Source: Sphingomonas_E sp042693015
GTDB lineage: Bacteria; Pseudomonadota; Alphaproteobacteria; Sphingomonadales; Sphingomonadaceae
NCBI RefSeq assembly: GCF_042693015.1
Contig: NZ_CP170544.1
Location: forward strand, 3,596,001-3,660,000
DNA length: 64,000 nucleotides
Reading direction: 5' to 3'
Each line of letters starts with the position of its first letter. The first letter of the stretch is position 1. Below the pieces are notes generated by a model. The model searched no databases. It saw nothing but the letters and a program-made list of their open reading frames with translations, and was not told the origin of the DNA. The position numbers and the translations under genes were made by a program. Shown piece after piece: positions 49,053 through 56,910 of this stretch.

Positions 49053-49580
49053 TCAACCCGTCGAAATCGCGACCGACACTTCCATGATCGGCAACGGATC
49101 TTCGGGCATGCCGCCGATGCTCACGGCTCCGCGCGAGGTGAAGTTGAACGTCATCAGCGCCACCAGCATCGACGCGATCTCGGCCGGATCATATTCGTCG
49201 CTGAGGCGGCGCGCAGTCTCCGCATCCATGCCCGCCGGGAAACCGAGATAGGAATCGGCGAGTGCGATCGCGAGTTTCTCACGATCGGCAAGCGCGCTGT
49301 CCTGATAGCCATCGGCCACCATTTCAGCGCGGTCCTCGGAAAGCCCGTCGGCGCGCGCAACATCGTAGCGCACAGCCTTGCAGAACACACAGTTCACGGT
49401 GCGGGCATTGCGCAGGCGCAATATCTCCAGCAGCGAGGGCGAGACCAGGCTGTCCTTCCAGACGTGGCCGTTTAGCGCGATCACCTCGTCCACCGTCTCG
49501 CCGACGAGGCCGAGGGCGCTATCACGGATCACATTCCCGGTCTGGGTGCCGGGGCCGTTGGCGCGGGGCTTAGCCGACAT
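49053..49580 (-). CDS. Carboxymuconolactone decarboxylase / AhpD-like protein with CxxC
   Basis: 175 aa. CMD/AhpD-like helical fold with the redox motif Cys64-x-x-Cys67 (TVNCVFCKAV), preceded by LLEILRLRNAR, as in peroxidase-type members. Ends in a low-complexity PEDPLPIMEV segment. ATG at 49580 follows a strong AAGGAGGT ribosome site; the longer frame upstream is not used. Overlaps the previous gene by 11 bp and lies 18 bp before the FAD oxidase start, so it is an operon member. Probably handles a peroxide or a reactive carbonyl linked to the oxidase. Confidence 0.88.
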   Translation of the reverse strand: MSAKPRANGPGTQTGNVIRDSALGLVGETVDEVIALNGHVWKDSLVSPSLLEILRLRNARTVNCVFCKAVRYDVARADGLSEDRAEMVADGYQDSALADREKLAIALADSYLGFPAGMDAETARRLSDEYDPAEIASMLVALMTFNFTSRGAVSIGGMPEDPLPIMEVSVAISTG

Positions 49581-50061
49581 AAGCGACCTCCTTGGCTGGA
49601 ACATAAACGGCCATGTCGCTGAGGCAGCGTGCCGCGCGGATACGGCCGTCGATGCAGCCGAGTGCTTCGATCAGGAAGACAAAGCCGGCCTCGCCGACAT
49701 GCGTCTTCACCGCATCGGCCACCTCATCGGTGATCGACTGGGGATCGACCCAATAATATTCGGCGAAGAGCAGGATCGCCTTGTCCTTCGGCGAGAAGGC
49801 CGGATCGTCGAGCGCAGCACCTGCTAGCACCGCGGCACGACGACCTGCCGTCACGGGCGAAACCAGCAAGGGATTGGTGGCGGCCATTTCCGCGCCGCTC
49901 TGGTGCAGCCGCGCAAAGGTCAGCCGGCACAGTTCGAGCAGTTCGACCGGCACATGATCCTGCTTCCACAGGCTGGCCCATAGCCGCGCAAAACTGGCAG
50001 CGGCAGGCCCGGCCTTGGCGAGGGCATCGTCGAGGCTGATACTGGTTATGACATCCGTCAT
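49570..50061 (-). CDS. Carboxymuconolactone decarboxylase-like protein without CxxC
   Basis: 163 aa, same superfamily as the next gene downstream but lacking the CxxC pair: the aligned segment reads LLELCRLTFARLHQSG. The pattern suggests that the two AhpD-like proteins may form a heteromer in which only one subunit is redox active (inference). Ribosome site AAAGGAAG before the ATG at 50061. Its last 11 bp overlap the start of the next gene. Starts 12 bp after the TetR stop. Confidence 0.85.
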   Translation of the reverse strand: MTDVITSISLDDALAKAGPAAASFARLWASLWKQDHVPVELLELCRLTFARLHQSGAEMAATNPLLVSPVTAGRRAAVLAGAALDDPAFSPKDKAILLFAEYYWVDPQSITDEVADAVKTHVGEAGFVFLIEALGCIDGRIRAARCLSDMAVYVPAKEVAYVG

Positions 50062-50073
50062 CGGCGCTTCCTT

Positions 50074-50667
50074 TCAGGCGGATTGCGGGGCAAGAGCGGC
50101 GCGGACGACGCCGGGGAAATCGGGGGCGGGTGCGCCCATGCGCGCCGAAACGCTGATGCCCTGGGTGGTGAGCAACAACCATCGCGCGGTCGCAACGGGA
50201 TCGAGGTCAGCGCGGATCGAGCCGCCGGCCTGCCCACGCTCGATCAGCGCCGCGAAGGCACGCTCCATACGGGCATAATAGCCGTCGATGATCGCGGCGA
50301 CTTGCGGATCGGAGCGGCCGAGTTCGGCAACCGTGTTGGTGATGAAACAGCCGCGCAGATCATAGCCCTGCACGACGGCATCGTTCGCAGCGCCGGTCGC
50401 CGCCTCGAAATAGGCGATGATCGCGTCGAGCCCGTCGCCTTTCTCGATCAGCGCGATATAGGGCGCCGCGATGTGGGCGATGTAGAATGTCAGCGCGTCG
50501 GTGAAGAGGCCCGCTTTGCCGCCGAACGCCTTGTAGAGGCTGTGACGATTGACGCCGGCCGATCGCGTCAGCGTATCGACATCGCAGTCGGCGAAACCGT
50601 GCTCCCAGAATTGGAACGTCGCACGTTCGATCACCGCTTCGCGATCATAAGCTATCGGCCGGGACAT
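50074..50667 (-). CDS. TetR/AcrR family transcriptional regulator
   Basis: 197 aa. HTH at residues 10-56 (AVIERATFQFWEHGF; VDTLTRSAGVNRHSLYKAFGGK) and a TetR_C-type ligand domain with CFITNTVAELGRSDPQVAAII. The C-terminal pattern is that of the YkgK/AcrR group that senses small organic molecules. First gene of the operon TetR - CMD - CMD - FAD oxidase, so it likely autoregulates the pathway. A palindrome between its start and the DUF2141 stop is the probable operator. Confidence 0.9.
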   Translation of the reverse strand: MSRPIAYDREAVIERATFQFWEHGFADCDVDTLTRSAGVNRHSLYKAFGGKAGLFTDALTFYIAHIAAPYIALIEKGDGLDAIIAYFEAATGAANDAVVQGYDLRGCFITNTVAELGRSDPQVAAIIDGYYARMERAFAALIERGQAGGSIRADLDPVATARWLLLTTQGISVSARMGAPAPDFPGVVRAALAPQSA

Positions 50668-50691
50668 GATGGGTTCGCATCGCCCTCAATT

Positions 50692-50707
50692 CAGAATGAT
50701 TGTTCTG
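50692..50707. promoter_or_regulatory. Probable TetR operator
   Basis: CAGAATGATTGTTCTG: outer CAGAA/TTCTG arms perfect, centre TGATTG. It lies 25 bp upstream of the TetR ATG at 50667. Confidence 0.55.
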
Positions 50708-50741
50708 TAAATGCCGGTGCCCGTCCTGTCAACGCGTGCGC

Positions 50742-51266
50742 CTAGCGTGCGTTCGCGATCGGCCCGACGCTGAAAAAGCCGGTCTTGTAATTGAGGATCA
50801 CCGGCATGGTCCTGACGCCGGGCTGCGCGGTGAACACCACCTTGGCCAGTGGCGGCTTACCCAGCCCCAGCTTCGGATTGTTCGTGAAGCCGACGCCATC
50901 GGTGCTGGTCGAAAGATCGGTATCGCCATTGGCGTCATGCAGCACAGCAATCGCATAACGGTTCGGCCCCGGCAGCGCGACACAGACATCCACATCGCCC
51001 GAAGGCGGCACCGGCAGTTCGATGCGTTTGAGCTTGCGTCCCTTGGCCAGGAAATCCTCCTTCCGATCGCTGTAGAGGCGCACGATCAGCCCGCCCGCGC
51101 GGTTCTTGAACCCCTGGATGCGAAGGCGAACCGCGGGGCCGGAAGCCCCCGCCACGCAGGCTTGGGTGTCGGGCGGCTGCGATCCTTCGCGAAGCCCCTG
51201 GGCCGGAATAGCGCTGCTGCCGAAAAGCAATGCGGTGGTCAGAGCAAGACAGGTCGGTCTATTCAT
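50742..51266 (-). CDS. DUF2141 domain-containing exported protein
   Basis: 174 aa. Signal peptide (PTCLALTTALLFGSSAIPAQG) followed by the DUF2141 beta-sandwich: LRIQGFKNRAGGLIVRLYS, VALPGPNRYAIAVLHDANGDTDLSTS (the conserved YAVAVxHDxNxDxxL loop) and GFTNNPKLGLGKPPLAKVVF. Family members are periplasmic or outer-membrane-linked proteins of unknown role. Its 5' end overlaps the stop of the upstream membrane protein by 8 bp, so they form an operon reading away from PAP2. Confidence 0.9.
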   Translation of the reverse strand: MNRPTCLALTTALLFGSSAIPAQGLREGSQPPDTQACVAGASGPAVRLRIQGFKNRAGGLIVRLYSDRKEDFLAKGRKLKRIELPVPPSGDVDVCVALPGPNRYAIAVLHDANGDTDLSTSTDGVGFTNNPKLGLGKPPLAKVVFTAQPGVRTMPVILNYKTGFFSVGPIANAR

Positions 51267-52524
51267 TGCCGCTCCCTTCCGGCGGTGGCGGACGACCCGG
51301 CGCCGATCGGCTCACCAGCCGGTCGATCGCATCGGGCACCAGCCGTTCGGCAAAGCCCGCGATGAACGCCCAGATCAGCATCTTGAAGAAGTCGCCCGGC
51401 TCGGCAAAGCCCATTCGGCCGGCCAGCAAGGCGAACCAGCCGCAGGAGGGGCCGGCGGCGGTGTAACAATCCTTGATCGGCTCGGGCTCGACACCCTTTT
51501 CGACCTTGTCCTTGTCGGGCCGGCGGGAGATGGCGATCGGCGTCGCCTGCCCATCTGCCCGCACCCCGCCCTCCGGCGCTGCGGCCAGGTTAAAGCTCAG
51601 CTTTGCGGCCAGCACCTGATTGGCCTCGGCATCGACGGGGCGCGGAAAGATGCCGCCTTTCACCCCCAGCATCTCACCCGCGCCCGAAACGAAGATGAAA
51701 TAGAGCAGCAGCGAAAAGATGCTGCCGCTGATCATGCCCAGCCGGATGCCGCGCCGCCCAAAGCGCAGCGGCGCCAGTTCGAAATAGGGATCGGGGCGCC
51801 GGTTCCCTTCGCCCACCGCGGCCTGCAGGCGGCGGATGGTGCTCATCGCCGCGCCCAGATAGCCCATGAACATGATCATGATCAGGCCGACGAGGAAGAT
51901 CTTCGAAAAGTGGACCGAGGACATATCGCTGCCGCGGCCGAACAATGCCTTGATGAGAACGTAGGTGATGGCGACGAACACAAGGAAGATCGAAATGTCC
52001 CTGACGATCGTCCAGCCCACCCAGCGCTGGAGATCGTTGATCGTGCGTTCCCCTTCGCGGTTCATCAGGAAGATGCGGTTGATCTGGCCCAGCAGCGTGA
52101 TGGCGTCGGCTTCCACCAACGTCATCGCCTCGTCGGACAGTCGATCGGGATTGGCGAGCGAAGGCGGCTTGGACGCGCGATACTGATCGACCGAACGTGC
52201 CGACGCCACCCGTTCGAACCGCTCACGGATATTCCAGCAAGCCCGGATCTTCATTTCCTTGGGCAGCAGCCGCACCAGTTCCATCTCGCAGGCCACGAGT
52301 TGGGAGAAGTCGGCCGTCGCGCGTGCCACGCCGTTCCGCCCGTCGAACAAAGCGGCAATCCGGTCGGTGAGTTCATGCATGCGCGGATCGTCCCGATCGG
52401 CACCGACCGCCATGGCGTGAAGCGACCTCGCATAGGTGTCGAACAATTGGACATCGCGATCGGAATTGTCCGATGATCTTCTTGGAAAGCGTGGTCTGCC
52501 GAACGGCCAAAACGGCTTCGACAT
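51259..52524 (-). CDS. Hypothetical multi-pass membrane protein
   Basis: 421 aa, not recognised. A soluble N-terminal helical domain (about 1-165: HAMAVGADRDDPRMHELTDRIAALF; LVACEMELVRLLPKEMKIRACW) is followed by membrane helices near 175-195, 215-235 and 270-290, then a soluble stretch with two Cys (DCYTAAGPSCGW) and a last hydrophobic segment (FKMLIWAFIAGFAERLVPDAIDRL). The C-terminal segment resembles phage/ion-channel-like GFAERLVP motifs of uncharacterised sphingomonad proteins. Ribosome site AAGGAG before the ATG at 52524. Overlaps DUF2141. Confidence 0.78.
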   Translation of the reverse strand: MSKPFWPFGRPRFPRRSSDNSDRDVQLFDTYARSLHAMAVGADRDDPRMHELTDRIAALFDGRNGVARATADFSQLVACEMELVRLLPKEMKIRACWNIRERFERVASARSVDQYRASKPPSLANPDRLSDEAMTLVEADAITLLGQINRIFLMNREGERTINDLQRWVGWTIVRDISIFLVFVAITYVLIKALFGRGSDMSSVHFSKIFLVGLIMIMFMGYLGAAMSTIRRLQAAVGEGNRRPDPYFELAPLRFGRRGIRLGMISGSIFSLLLYFIFVSGAGEMLGVKGGIFPRPVDAEANQVLAAKLSFNLAAAPEGGVRADGQATPIAISRRPDKDKVEKGVEPEPIKDCYTAAGPSCGWFALLAGRMGFAEPGDFFKMLIWAFIAGFAERLVPDAIDRLVSRSAPGRPPPPEGSGNE

Positions 52525-52606
52525 CCGGCACTCCTTGCCCACTGCGCACAGCGAACCTACCATGAATCGGCCGCAACAAACAATTTAGGCCGAAACCGGA
52601 GACAGG

Positions 52607-53233
52607 ATGGCGGGAAAGGCGGGGGCCGCGAACCTCAAGGTCTGGGGGATCAGCGCCACGATCATCTTCGCGGCGACGGCGGTTTGTGTCGCCACCGGCG
52701 TGACGGATGGGCTGGACCGTGCTTCGATGCTGGCGCTCCGCGGCGGCGAGCCTGCGGCCACCACCGTCAGCGCAATCACAGCGATCACCGATATCGGCGC
52801 CAGCATCGTGCGGCTGCCGGTGGCGCTGGTTGCCGTCGCCTTGCTCTGCGCTGTTCGGCGCTTCCCCGCCGCCTGGTTCATTGCGGTTGCGGTCACGGGC
52901 GGACTGATCCTTACCGGCCTGCTCAAACTGATCTTCGCGCGGCCCCGGCCAGATCTGATGCCGCACCTCCAACAGGTGACGTCGACCGGCTTTCCCAGCG
53001 GCCATGCACTGGGCGCGACCGTCACTTATGGCGCGCTGGCGATCGTGATCGGTTGCATGGACGATCGCTACAGGCGCAGCGCGATGGCCTTCGTCATCCT
53101 GCTCGTTGGAATCATCGGGCTGACGCGAATCTATCTCGGCGTCCACATGCTGACCGACGTGGTTGCGGGCTGGAGCGTCGGTGTCGCCTGGCTGGCATTA
53201 TGCCTTGCCTTCGCCCGGCAGCGTCGCGCCTGA
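52607..53233 (+). CDS. PAP2 family phosphatase
   Basis: 208 aa, integral membrane, with the three PAP2 signatures KLIFARPRP (KxxxxxxRP, about 105), FPSGHALG (PSGH, about 128) and TRIYLGVHMLTDV (SRxxxxxHxxxD type, about 168). Six membrane helices. It removes phosphate from phosphatidic acid, undecaprenyl diphosphate or related lipids; with the exopolysaccharide locus about 5 kb away it could recycle the lipid carrier, but this is inference. Stop abuts the convergent MocR gene. Confidence 0.92.
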   Translation: MAGKAGAANLKVWGISATIIFAATAVCVATGVTDGLDRASMLALRGGEPAATTVSAITAITDIGASIVRLPVALVAVALLCAVRRFPAAWFIAVAVTGGLILTGLLKLIFARPRPDLMPHLQQVTSTGFPSGHALGATVTYGALAIVIGCMDDRYRRSAMAFVILLVGIIGLTRIYLGVHMLTDVVAGWSVGVAWLALCLAFARQRRA

Positions 53234-54607
53234 TCAGATCCAGGCGCTGCCGCTGGCGCGACCGTGGAGGAGTGCCGCCACCCGCTCGAAAGCGCGCCCC
53301 AGCCGGTCATGATCAATGGCTCCGCCGATGGATATGCGGACCGCGGCGACCGCTTTGTCCTTGCGTGGCGAAAACGCCTCGCCGGGCACGATCGACAGCC
53401 CGGTCGAGCGCAGCCCGGCCGCAAGTTCCGCGCCCGTGACACGCTCGCCATCGAACTTCAGCCAGATATGATAGCCTTCGGGATGCGCTGCATAGTTGAG
53501 CCCCGTCAAATGGCGCGCGGCGATGCGCTGGCGCGCGACCGCTTCCGCCCGCACCCCGGCGACCAGTTCGGCAAATGTCCCGTCGCGCAGCCAGGCGGAG
53601 ACCAACGCGGCATTGAGCGGCGGCGCCATCACCGCCGTCTCATGAACTTGCCTGGCGAGCAGCCAGGCGTCACCGATCGTCGGCGCGCGCAGATGCGCCA
53701 CCCGCAGCACCGGCGAGATCACCTTCGACGTGCTGGCAATATGCCAGGTCCGTTCGGGGATGAGGCTGGCGAGCGATGGCAATGGCTGCGACGGCAATTG
53801 GCCATAAGCATCATCCTCAATGATCGTCGCGCCATGACGGCGGGCGATCTCCGCAATTGCGTGGCGCCGCTCGATGCCCAGCGTCGCCGCCGTCGGATTG
53901 TCGTTGGTCGGCACTAGATAGATCGCCTTCGCCCCGCCCGCGATCGCCTGTTCGAGTGCGGCGGGGTCCATGCCTTGCGCATCCATTTCGACCGGCGATA
54001 GCTGGATGCCGAGCCGCGCAGCGAGTGCCAACAGGCCGGGATAGGTATGGGCGCCGGTACAGATCCGGTCGCCGGCAGAAAGCGTCGTGCCCAATATCGC
54101 ATGGAGGGCATTCTGTCCGCCCGCGGTGATGGCGAGTTGATCCTCCGTCGTCGCAATGCCGCGTGCCACCAGCGCCTCGGCCGCCTGCGCGCGATCGTGC
54201 GCATTACCCCCGCTCGGCTGATATTGCAGCAGCGGCGATCGGCCGCCGGCGCGGAGCAATGCCGCGGTGCCCGTGCGGATCGCCTCGTCGAGCAGGCCGA
54301 AACCAGGCTGCGGCGGCATGTTCATGCCGGTATCGTCCGAAGCCCCATCCGCAACCGGCGCCGCTGAATTGCGGACATAGCTGCCGAGCCGCCCGGCACC
54401 TTCGATCAACCCCGCCTCCCGTGCGATGCCATAGCCCCGCGTGACCGTGGTCAGGTCCACGCCGAGCAGACGGGCAAGGTCACGCTGCGGCGGCAGACGC
54501 TCTCCGGCGCGCAGCACGCCGCCGCGGATCGCGCGACCGATCGCATCGGCAATGGCGCGATATTTGGGACCGGATTCCGCGCCCAGATCGGGCAACCAGT
54601 TTTGCAT
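53234..54607 (-). CDS. MocR-type PLP-dependent transcriptional regulator
   Basis: 457 aa: GntR winged helix (residues 10-80: YRAIADAIGRAIRGGVLRAGERLPPQRDLARLL, then VDLTTVTRGYGIAREAGLIEG) fused to an aminotransferase class I domain with the PLP Lys295 (ASTSKVISP) and NPTAATL near 237. MocR proteins sense a PLP-bound amine or amino acid and regulate the divergent gene. Upstream lies the DUF983 gene; a direct repeat between them is a candidate binding site. Stop is adjacent to the convergent PAP2 gene. Confidence 0.92.
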   Translation of the reverse strand: MQNWLPDLGAESGPKYRAIADAIGRAIRGGVLRAGERLPPQRDLARLLGVDLTTVTRGYGIAREAGLIEGAGRLGSYVRNSAAPVADGASDDTGMNMPPQPGFGLLDEAIRTGTAALLRAGGRSPLLQYQPSGGNAHDRAQAAEALVARGIATTEDQLAITAGGQNALHAILGTTLSAGDRICTGAHTYPGLLALAARLGIQLSPVEMDAQGMDPAALEQAIAGGAKAIYLVPTNDNPTAATLGIERRHAIAEIARRHGATIIEDDAYGQLPSQPLPSLASLIPERTWHIASTSKVISPVLRVAHLRAPTIGDAWLLARQVHETAVMAPPLNAALVSAWLRDGTFAELVAGVRAEAVARQRIAARHLTGLNYAAHPEGYHIWLKFDGERVTGAELAAGLRSTGLSIVPGEAFSPRKDKAVAAVRISIGGAIDHDRLGRAFERVAALLHGRASGSAWI

Positions 54608-54624
54608 GGATCAACGTCGCATTA

Positions 54625-54642
54625 TGTATGGTTGTTGTATGG
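54625..54642. promoter_or_regulatory. Candidate MocR operator: direct repeat
   Basis: Two copies of TGTATGG (54625-54631 and 54636-54642) spaced 11 bp apart, one helical turn, between the MocR start (54607) and the DUF983 start (54691). MocR and GabR regulators bind direct repeats of this kind. Confidence 0.5.
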
Positions 54643-54690
54643 ATATATGCGGCATATCTGAGCGCCAGGCAATGCTGCTGGAGCCGAATC

Positions 54691-55140
54691 ATGGACGTGC
54701 CGGAAGCTGATACGGACCGGGAATGGCCGAAGTTGGACCCCATCCCCACGGGCATCCGCGGCCGCTGCCCGCGCTGCGGACAGGGCCATTTGTTCGACGG
54801 CTTCCTGAAGCTGCGCGACGATTGCGAGGTGTGTGGGCTGAGCTACGCCTTTGCCGATCCCGCCGACGGGCCGGCCTTCTTCGTCATCTGTTTCGGCTGC
54901 GTGCCGGCGGTGATCTTCACGCTGGGCATCCAGATCGCCTTCGATCCGCCCTGGTGGGTCCACCTGCTGACATCCCTGCCCTTCCTGCTGGTGACCTGCC
55001 TGCTGCCGCTCCGCCCGCTCAAGGGCTGGCTCGTATGCAGCCAATATTTCTTCAAGGCGCGTGAGGCGCGGATCGTCGGCACCTGGTATCCCTATGGCCC
55101 CGACGGCCCCGGCGTCACGTCCCCCAAGCGGCTCTGGTGA
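54691..55140 (+). CDS. DUF983 family protein
   Basis: 149 aa. Zinc ribbon near the N-terminus (RGRCPRCGQGHLFDGFLKLRDDCEVCGLSY: CxxC...CxxC) followed by two membrane helices (about 65-85 and 95-112). DUF983 proteins of alphaproteobacteria are small membrane proteins with a Cys4 site of unknown role. The ATG at 54691 is chosen as it starts the charged leader before the zinc ribbon. Divergent from MocR and probably its target; the next small ORF overlaps its stop. Confidence 0.85.
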   Translation: MDVPEADTDREWPKLDPIPTGIRGRCPRCGQGHLFDGFLKLRDDCEVCGLSYAFADPADGPAFFVICFGCVPAVIFTLGIQIAFDPPWWVHLLTSLPFLLVTCLLPLRPLKGWLVCSQYFFKAREARIVGTWYPYGPDGPGVTSPKRLW

Positions 55141-55433
55141 GCGCGATGACGCCCTCTCCTATCGAGGCTGCCCGCCGGGCCGCCGGAAAGCTGCTGCGCG
55201 ATCGGGGCTATGATCGCGAGGCGGCGATTGTGCTCGCCGGCGAAGGCGACGATTTCGCCGAAGTCCGCATCGCGCTCAATCTGCTGGACACAGAGGCCCG
55301 CGACCGCCAGCGCCAGACACAGGCGCTCGCCGCCTATGCCGACGCGGATTTCTGGGATGAAGCCGGCGCGGACCTGTCCCCCGCCCTCACCGACCGCGGC
55401 GCCATCGCCCGCGCCGCCCTCGCAACGCACTGA
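55137..55433 (+). CDS. Small hypothetical protein downstream of DUF983
   Basis: 98 aa, soluble and helical (SPIEAARRAAGKLLRDRGYDREAAIVLAG; LLDTEARDRQRQTQALAAYAD). Its GTG start at 55137 overlaps the DUF983 stop (GTGA); an ATG at 55146 is an alternative. Not recognised. Coupling to DUF983 suggests a shared function. It ends 18 bp from the convergent caspase gene. Confidence 0.7.
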   Translation: MSAMTPSPIEAARRAAGKLLRDRGYDREAAIVLAGEGDDFAEVRIALNLLDTEARDRQRQTQALAAYADADFWDEAGADLSPALTDRGAIARAALATH

Positions 55434-55451
55434 CGCCGATCCAACCGGCCC

Positions 55452-56330
55452 TCAGGCGATGGCAAACGGCTTCTGTGCGTCATAACCGCCATTAGGCACC
55501 CCGATCACATTGTGCTGCGGAGATTGCTCGTTCGGCATCTTGGCCAGGATGCGTTGATAAAACAGCGCATAATCGCCGCTGAAATGGCCGTTCGCCCATA
55601 TCCGCAACAATTCTTCGGTGAATAGCCCGTTCGCTACCCCGTCATAGGAATATTGATTGTCCATGCAGCCGGAGATCAGCCGGACCGTGCAGGCAATCTG
55701 GGCCGCGACATCGCGAGCACCACGTTCGGCCAAACCCCGCTGTAACTCGTCATAGAATTCGCGGTTCTGCCTGTAGGTGCGCCCTGCGATGGACAGCGGC
55801 ATCGCCCGTGGAGTCGCTCGCCAATCTTCGCTGACCTCGTCGGCGGTCAGCACGAGCTTGCTTGCCCCCTGCGTCTTGTAGATCGTCCCGCTGTGGCAAC
55901 TGTCGGAAATCAGCAGCACGCGCACACCCGCAGCGAATTTCGTCCATAGTTCACCAAGCTCGTCGTCGATCAATTCACCGTCATACAGACACCAGGTCTC
56001 ATCCTTCCCATCGGGCTCGTCGCCGCTCGGATCGGGAATGCTGCCGCCGTGGCCGGAATAGGTGATCAGGAAGATATCGCCCCCCTTGAGCACCGCAGCG
56101 GCATTGCCGATGGCGGCGACGACCGCAGCCCGCGTCGCCGCTCCGCGAATCAGGTTACTCGTTGCGAAGCCGGCTTGTTTCGCCAGAGCTTCCATATCCT
56201 CGGCGTCGAATTCGCACGCATTCAGTTCGCCGTCCCACCCGGCATAATGGGCCGGGTCGACGAAGTTCAGCCCGATATGCAGCGATTGTCCGCGGGGCCC
56301 CGCCGCCGCATTCTCTTTCGCTTTTGCCAT
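55452..56330 (-). CDS. Caspase-fold peptidase (metacaspase/orthocaspase, C14)
   Basis: 292 aa. The p20-like core is complete with His94 (ITYSGHGGSIPD) and Cys145 (LLISDSCHSGTI), the catalytic dyad of the C14 family, plus the expected acidic loop DETWCLYDGELIDDELGELW between them. No signal peptide or membrane segment, hence cytoplasmic. Bacterial caspases cleave after Arg/Lys and occur in cell-death and defence systems. It is the last of four co-oriented genes: small helical protein, outer-membrane-type protein, two-helix membrane protein, caspase. The partner set is not one I recognise from a named system. Confidence 0.9.
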   Translation of the reverse strand: MAKAKENAAAGPRGQSLHIGLNFVDPAHYAGWDGELNACEFDAEDMEALAKQAGFATSNLIRGAATRAAVVAAIGNAAAVLKGGDIFLITYSGHGGSIPDPSGDEPDGKDETWCLYDGELIDDELGELWTKFAAGVRVLLISDSCHSGTIYKTQGASKLVLTADEVSEDWRATPRAMPLSIAGRTYRQNREFYDELQRGLAERGARDVAAQIACTVRLISGCMDNQYSYDGVANGLFTEELLRIWANGHFSGDYALFYQRILAKMPNEQSPQHNVIGVPNGGYDAQKPFAIA

Positions 56331-56376
56331 TCCGACCTCCTGTTGCCGGTCTTGTCGGGACTTCAGCTTGTCCCGA

Positions 56377-56871
56377 TCATGGGAAGACGCGCTTCACGAT
56401 CGCCTCCACCAGCGGGAAGAGCAGCAGCACGCATCCGGCGAGGAGCAGGGCCGAAACCTGCGCCGACCATGTCAGCCCCAGCGCTTCGACCAAGGGGCTC
56501 TTCGTGGCGTAAAGCCAGGCCATGAATGCAAGCGTCGAATTGATCACCTGGTGGATCGGGACGGCTTCGCCCGGCTCGCGCGTGGCGAAGGCGACCCAGA
56601 GTGCCGTGGCAATGACCAGCAGGCCACCGACCCATTTCTGAGCGCCGATATTTCCCTCGCATAACCCGATCAGCACCTGATAGGCCGCGATGACCTCGCC
56701 GGGTATGTAGGTGATTAGCCGCCCCAGATAGCCGCCAGCACCCGGATCGGTTTGCGGTGGCGCCGCCGTTGGCGCCGCCCGTCCGACAGTCTTTGGCTGC
56801 GTCTCGATAGCGACCTGCACCTGGGGCAGGTCCGTCGGGGTCAACACGGCACGCGGTCTCAACCTTGGCAT
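56377..56871 (-). CDS. Membrane protein of the caspase operon
   Basis: 164 aa. Variable Pro/Thr-rich N-terminus (about 1-45), then RLITYIPGEVIAAYQVLIGL near 50 and three hydrophobic helices near 80-97, 107-124 and 135-155. The YIPGE.IA.Y motif at the entry to the membrane region resembles a conserved segment of uncharacterised bacterial membrane proteins found near caspase-like and peptidase genes; family name not known. It lies 46 bp above the caspase and 39 bp below the outer-membrane-type gene. Likely docks the caspase module to the inner membrane (inference). Confidence 0.75.
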   Translation of the reverse strand: MPRLRPRAVLTPTDLPQVQVAIETQPKTVGRAAPTAAPPQTDPGAGGYLGRLITYIPGEVIAAYQVLIGLCEGNIGAQKWVGGLLVIATALWVAFATREPGEAVPIHQVINSTLAFMAWLYATKSPLVEALGLTWSAQVSALLLAGCVLLLFPLVEAIVKRVFP

Positions 56872-56910
56872 CTTCGCTTCCTCGCAATCAGCCGCGCCAG
56901 GCGGCGCTCA

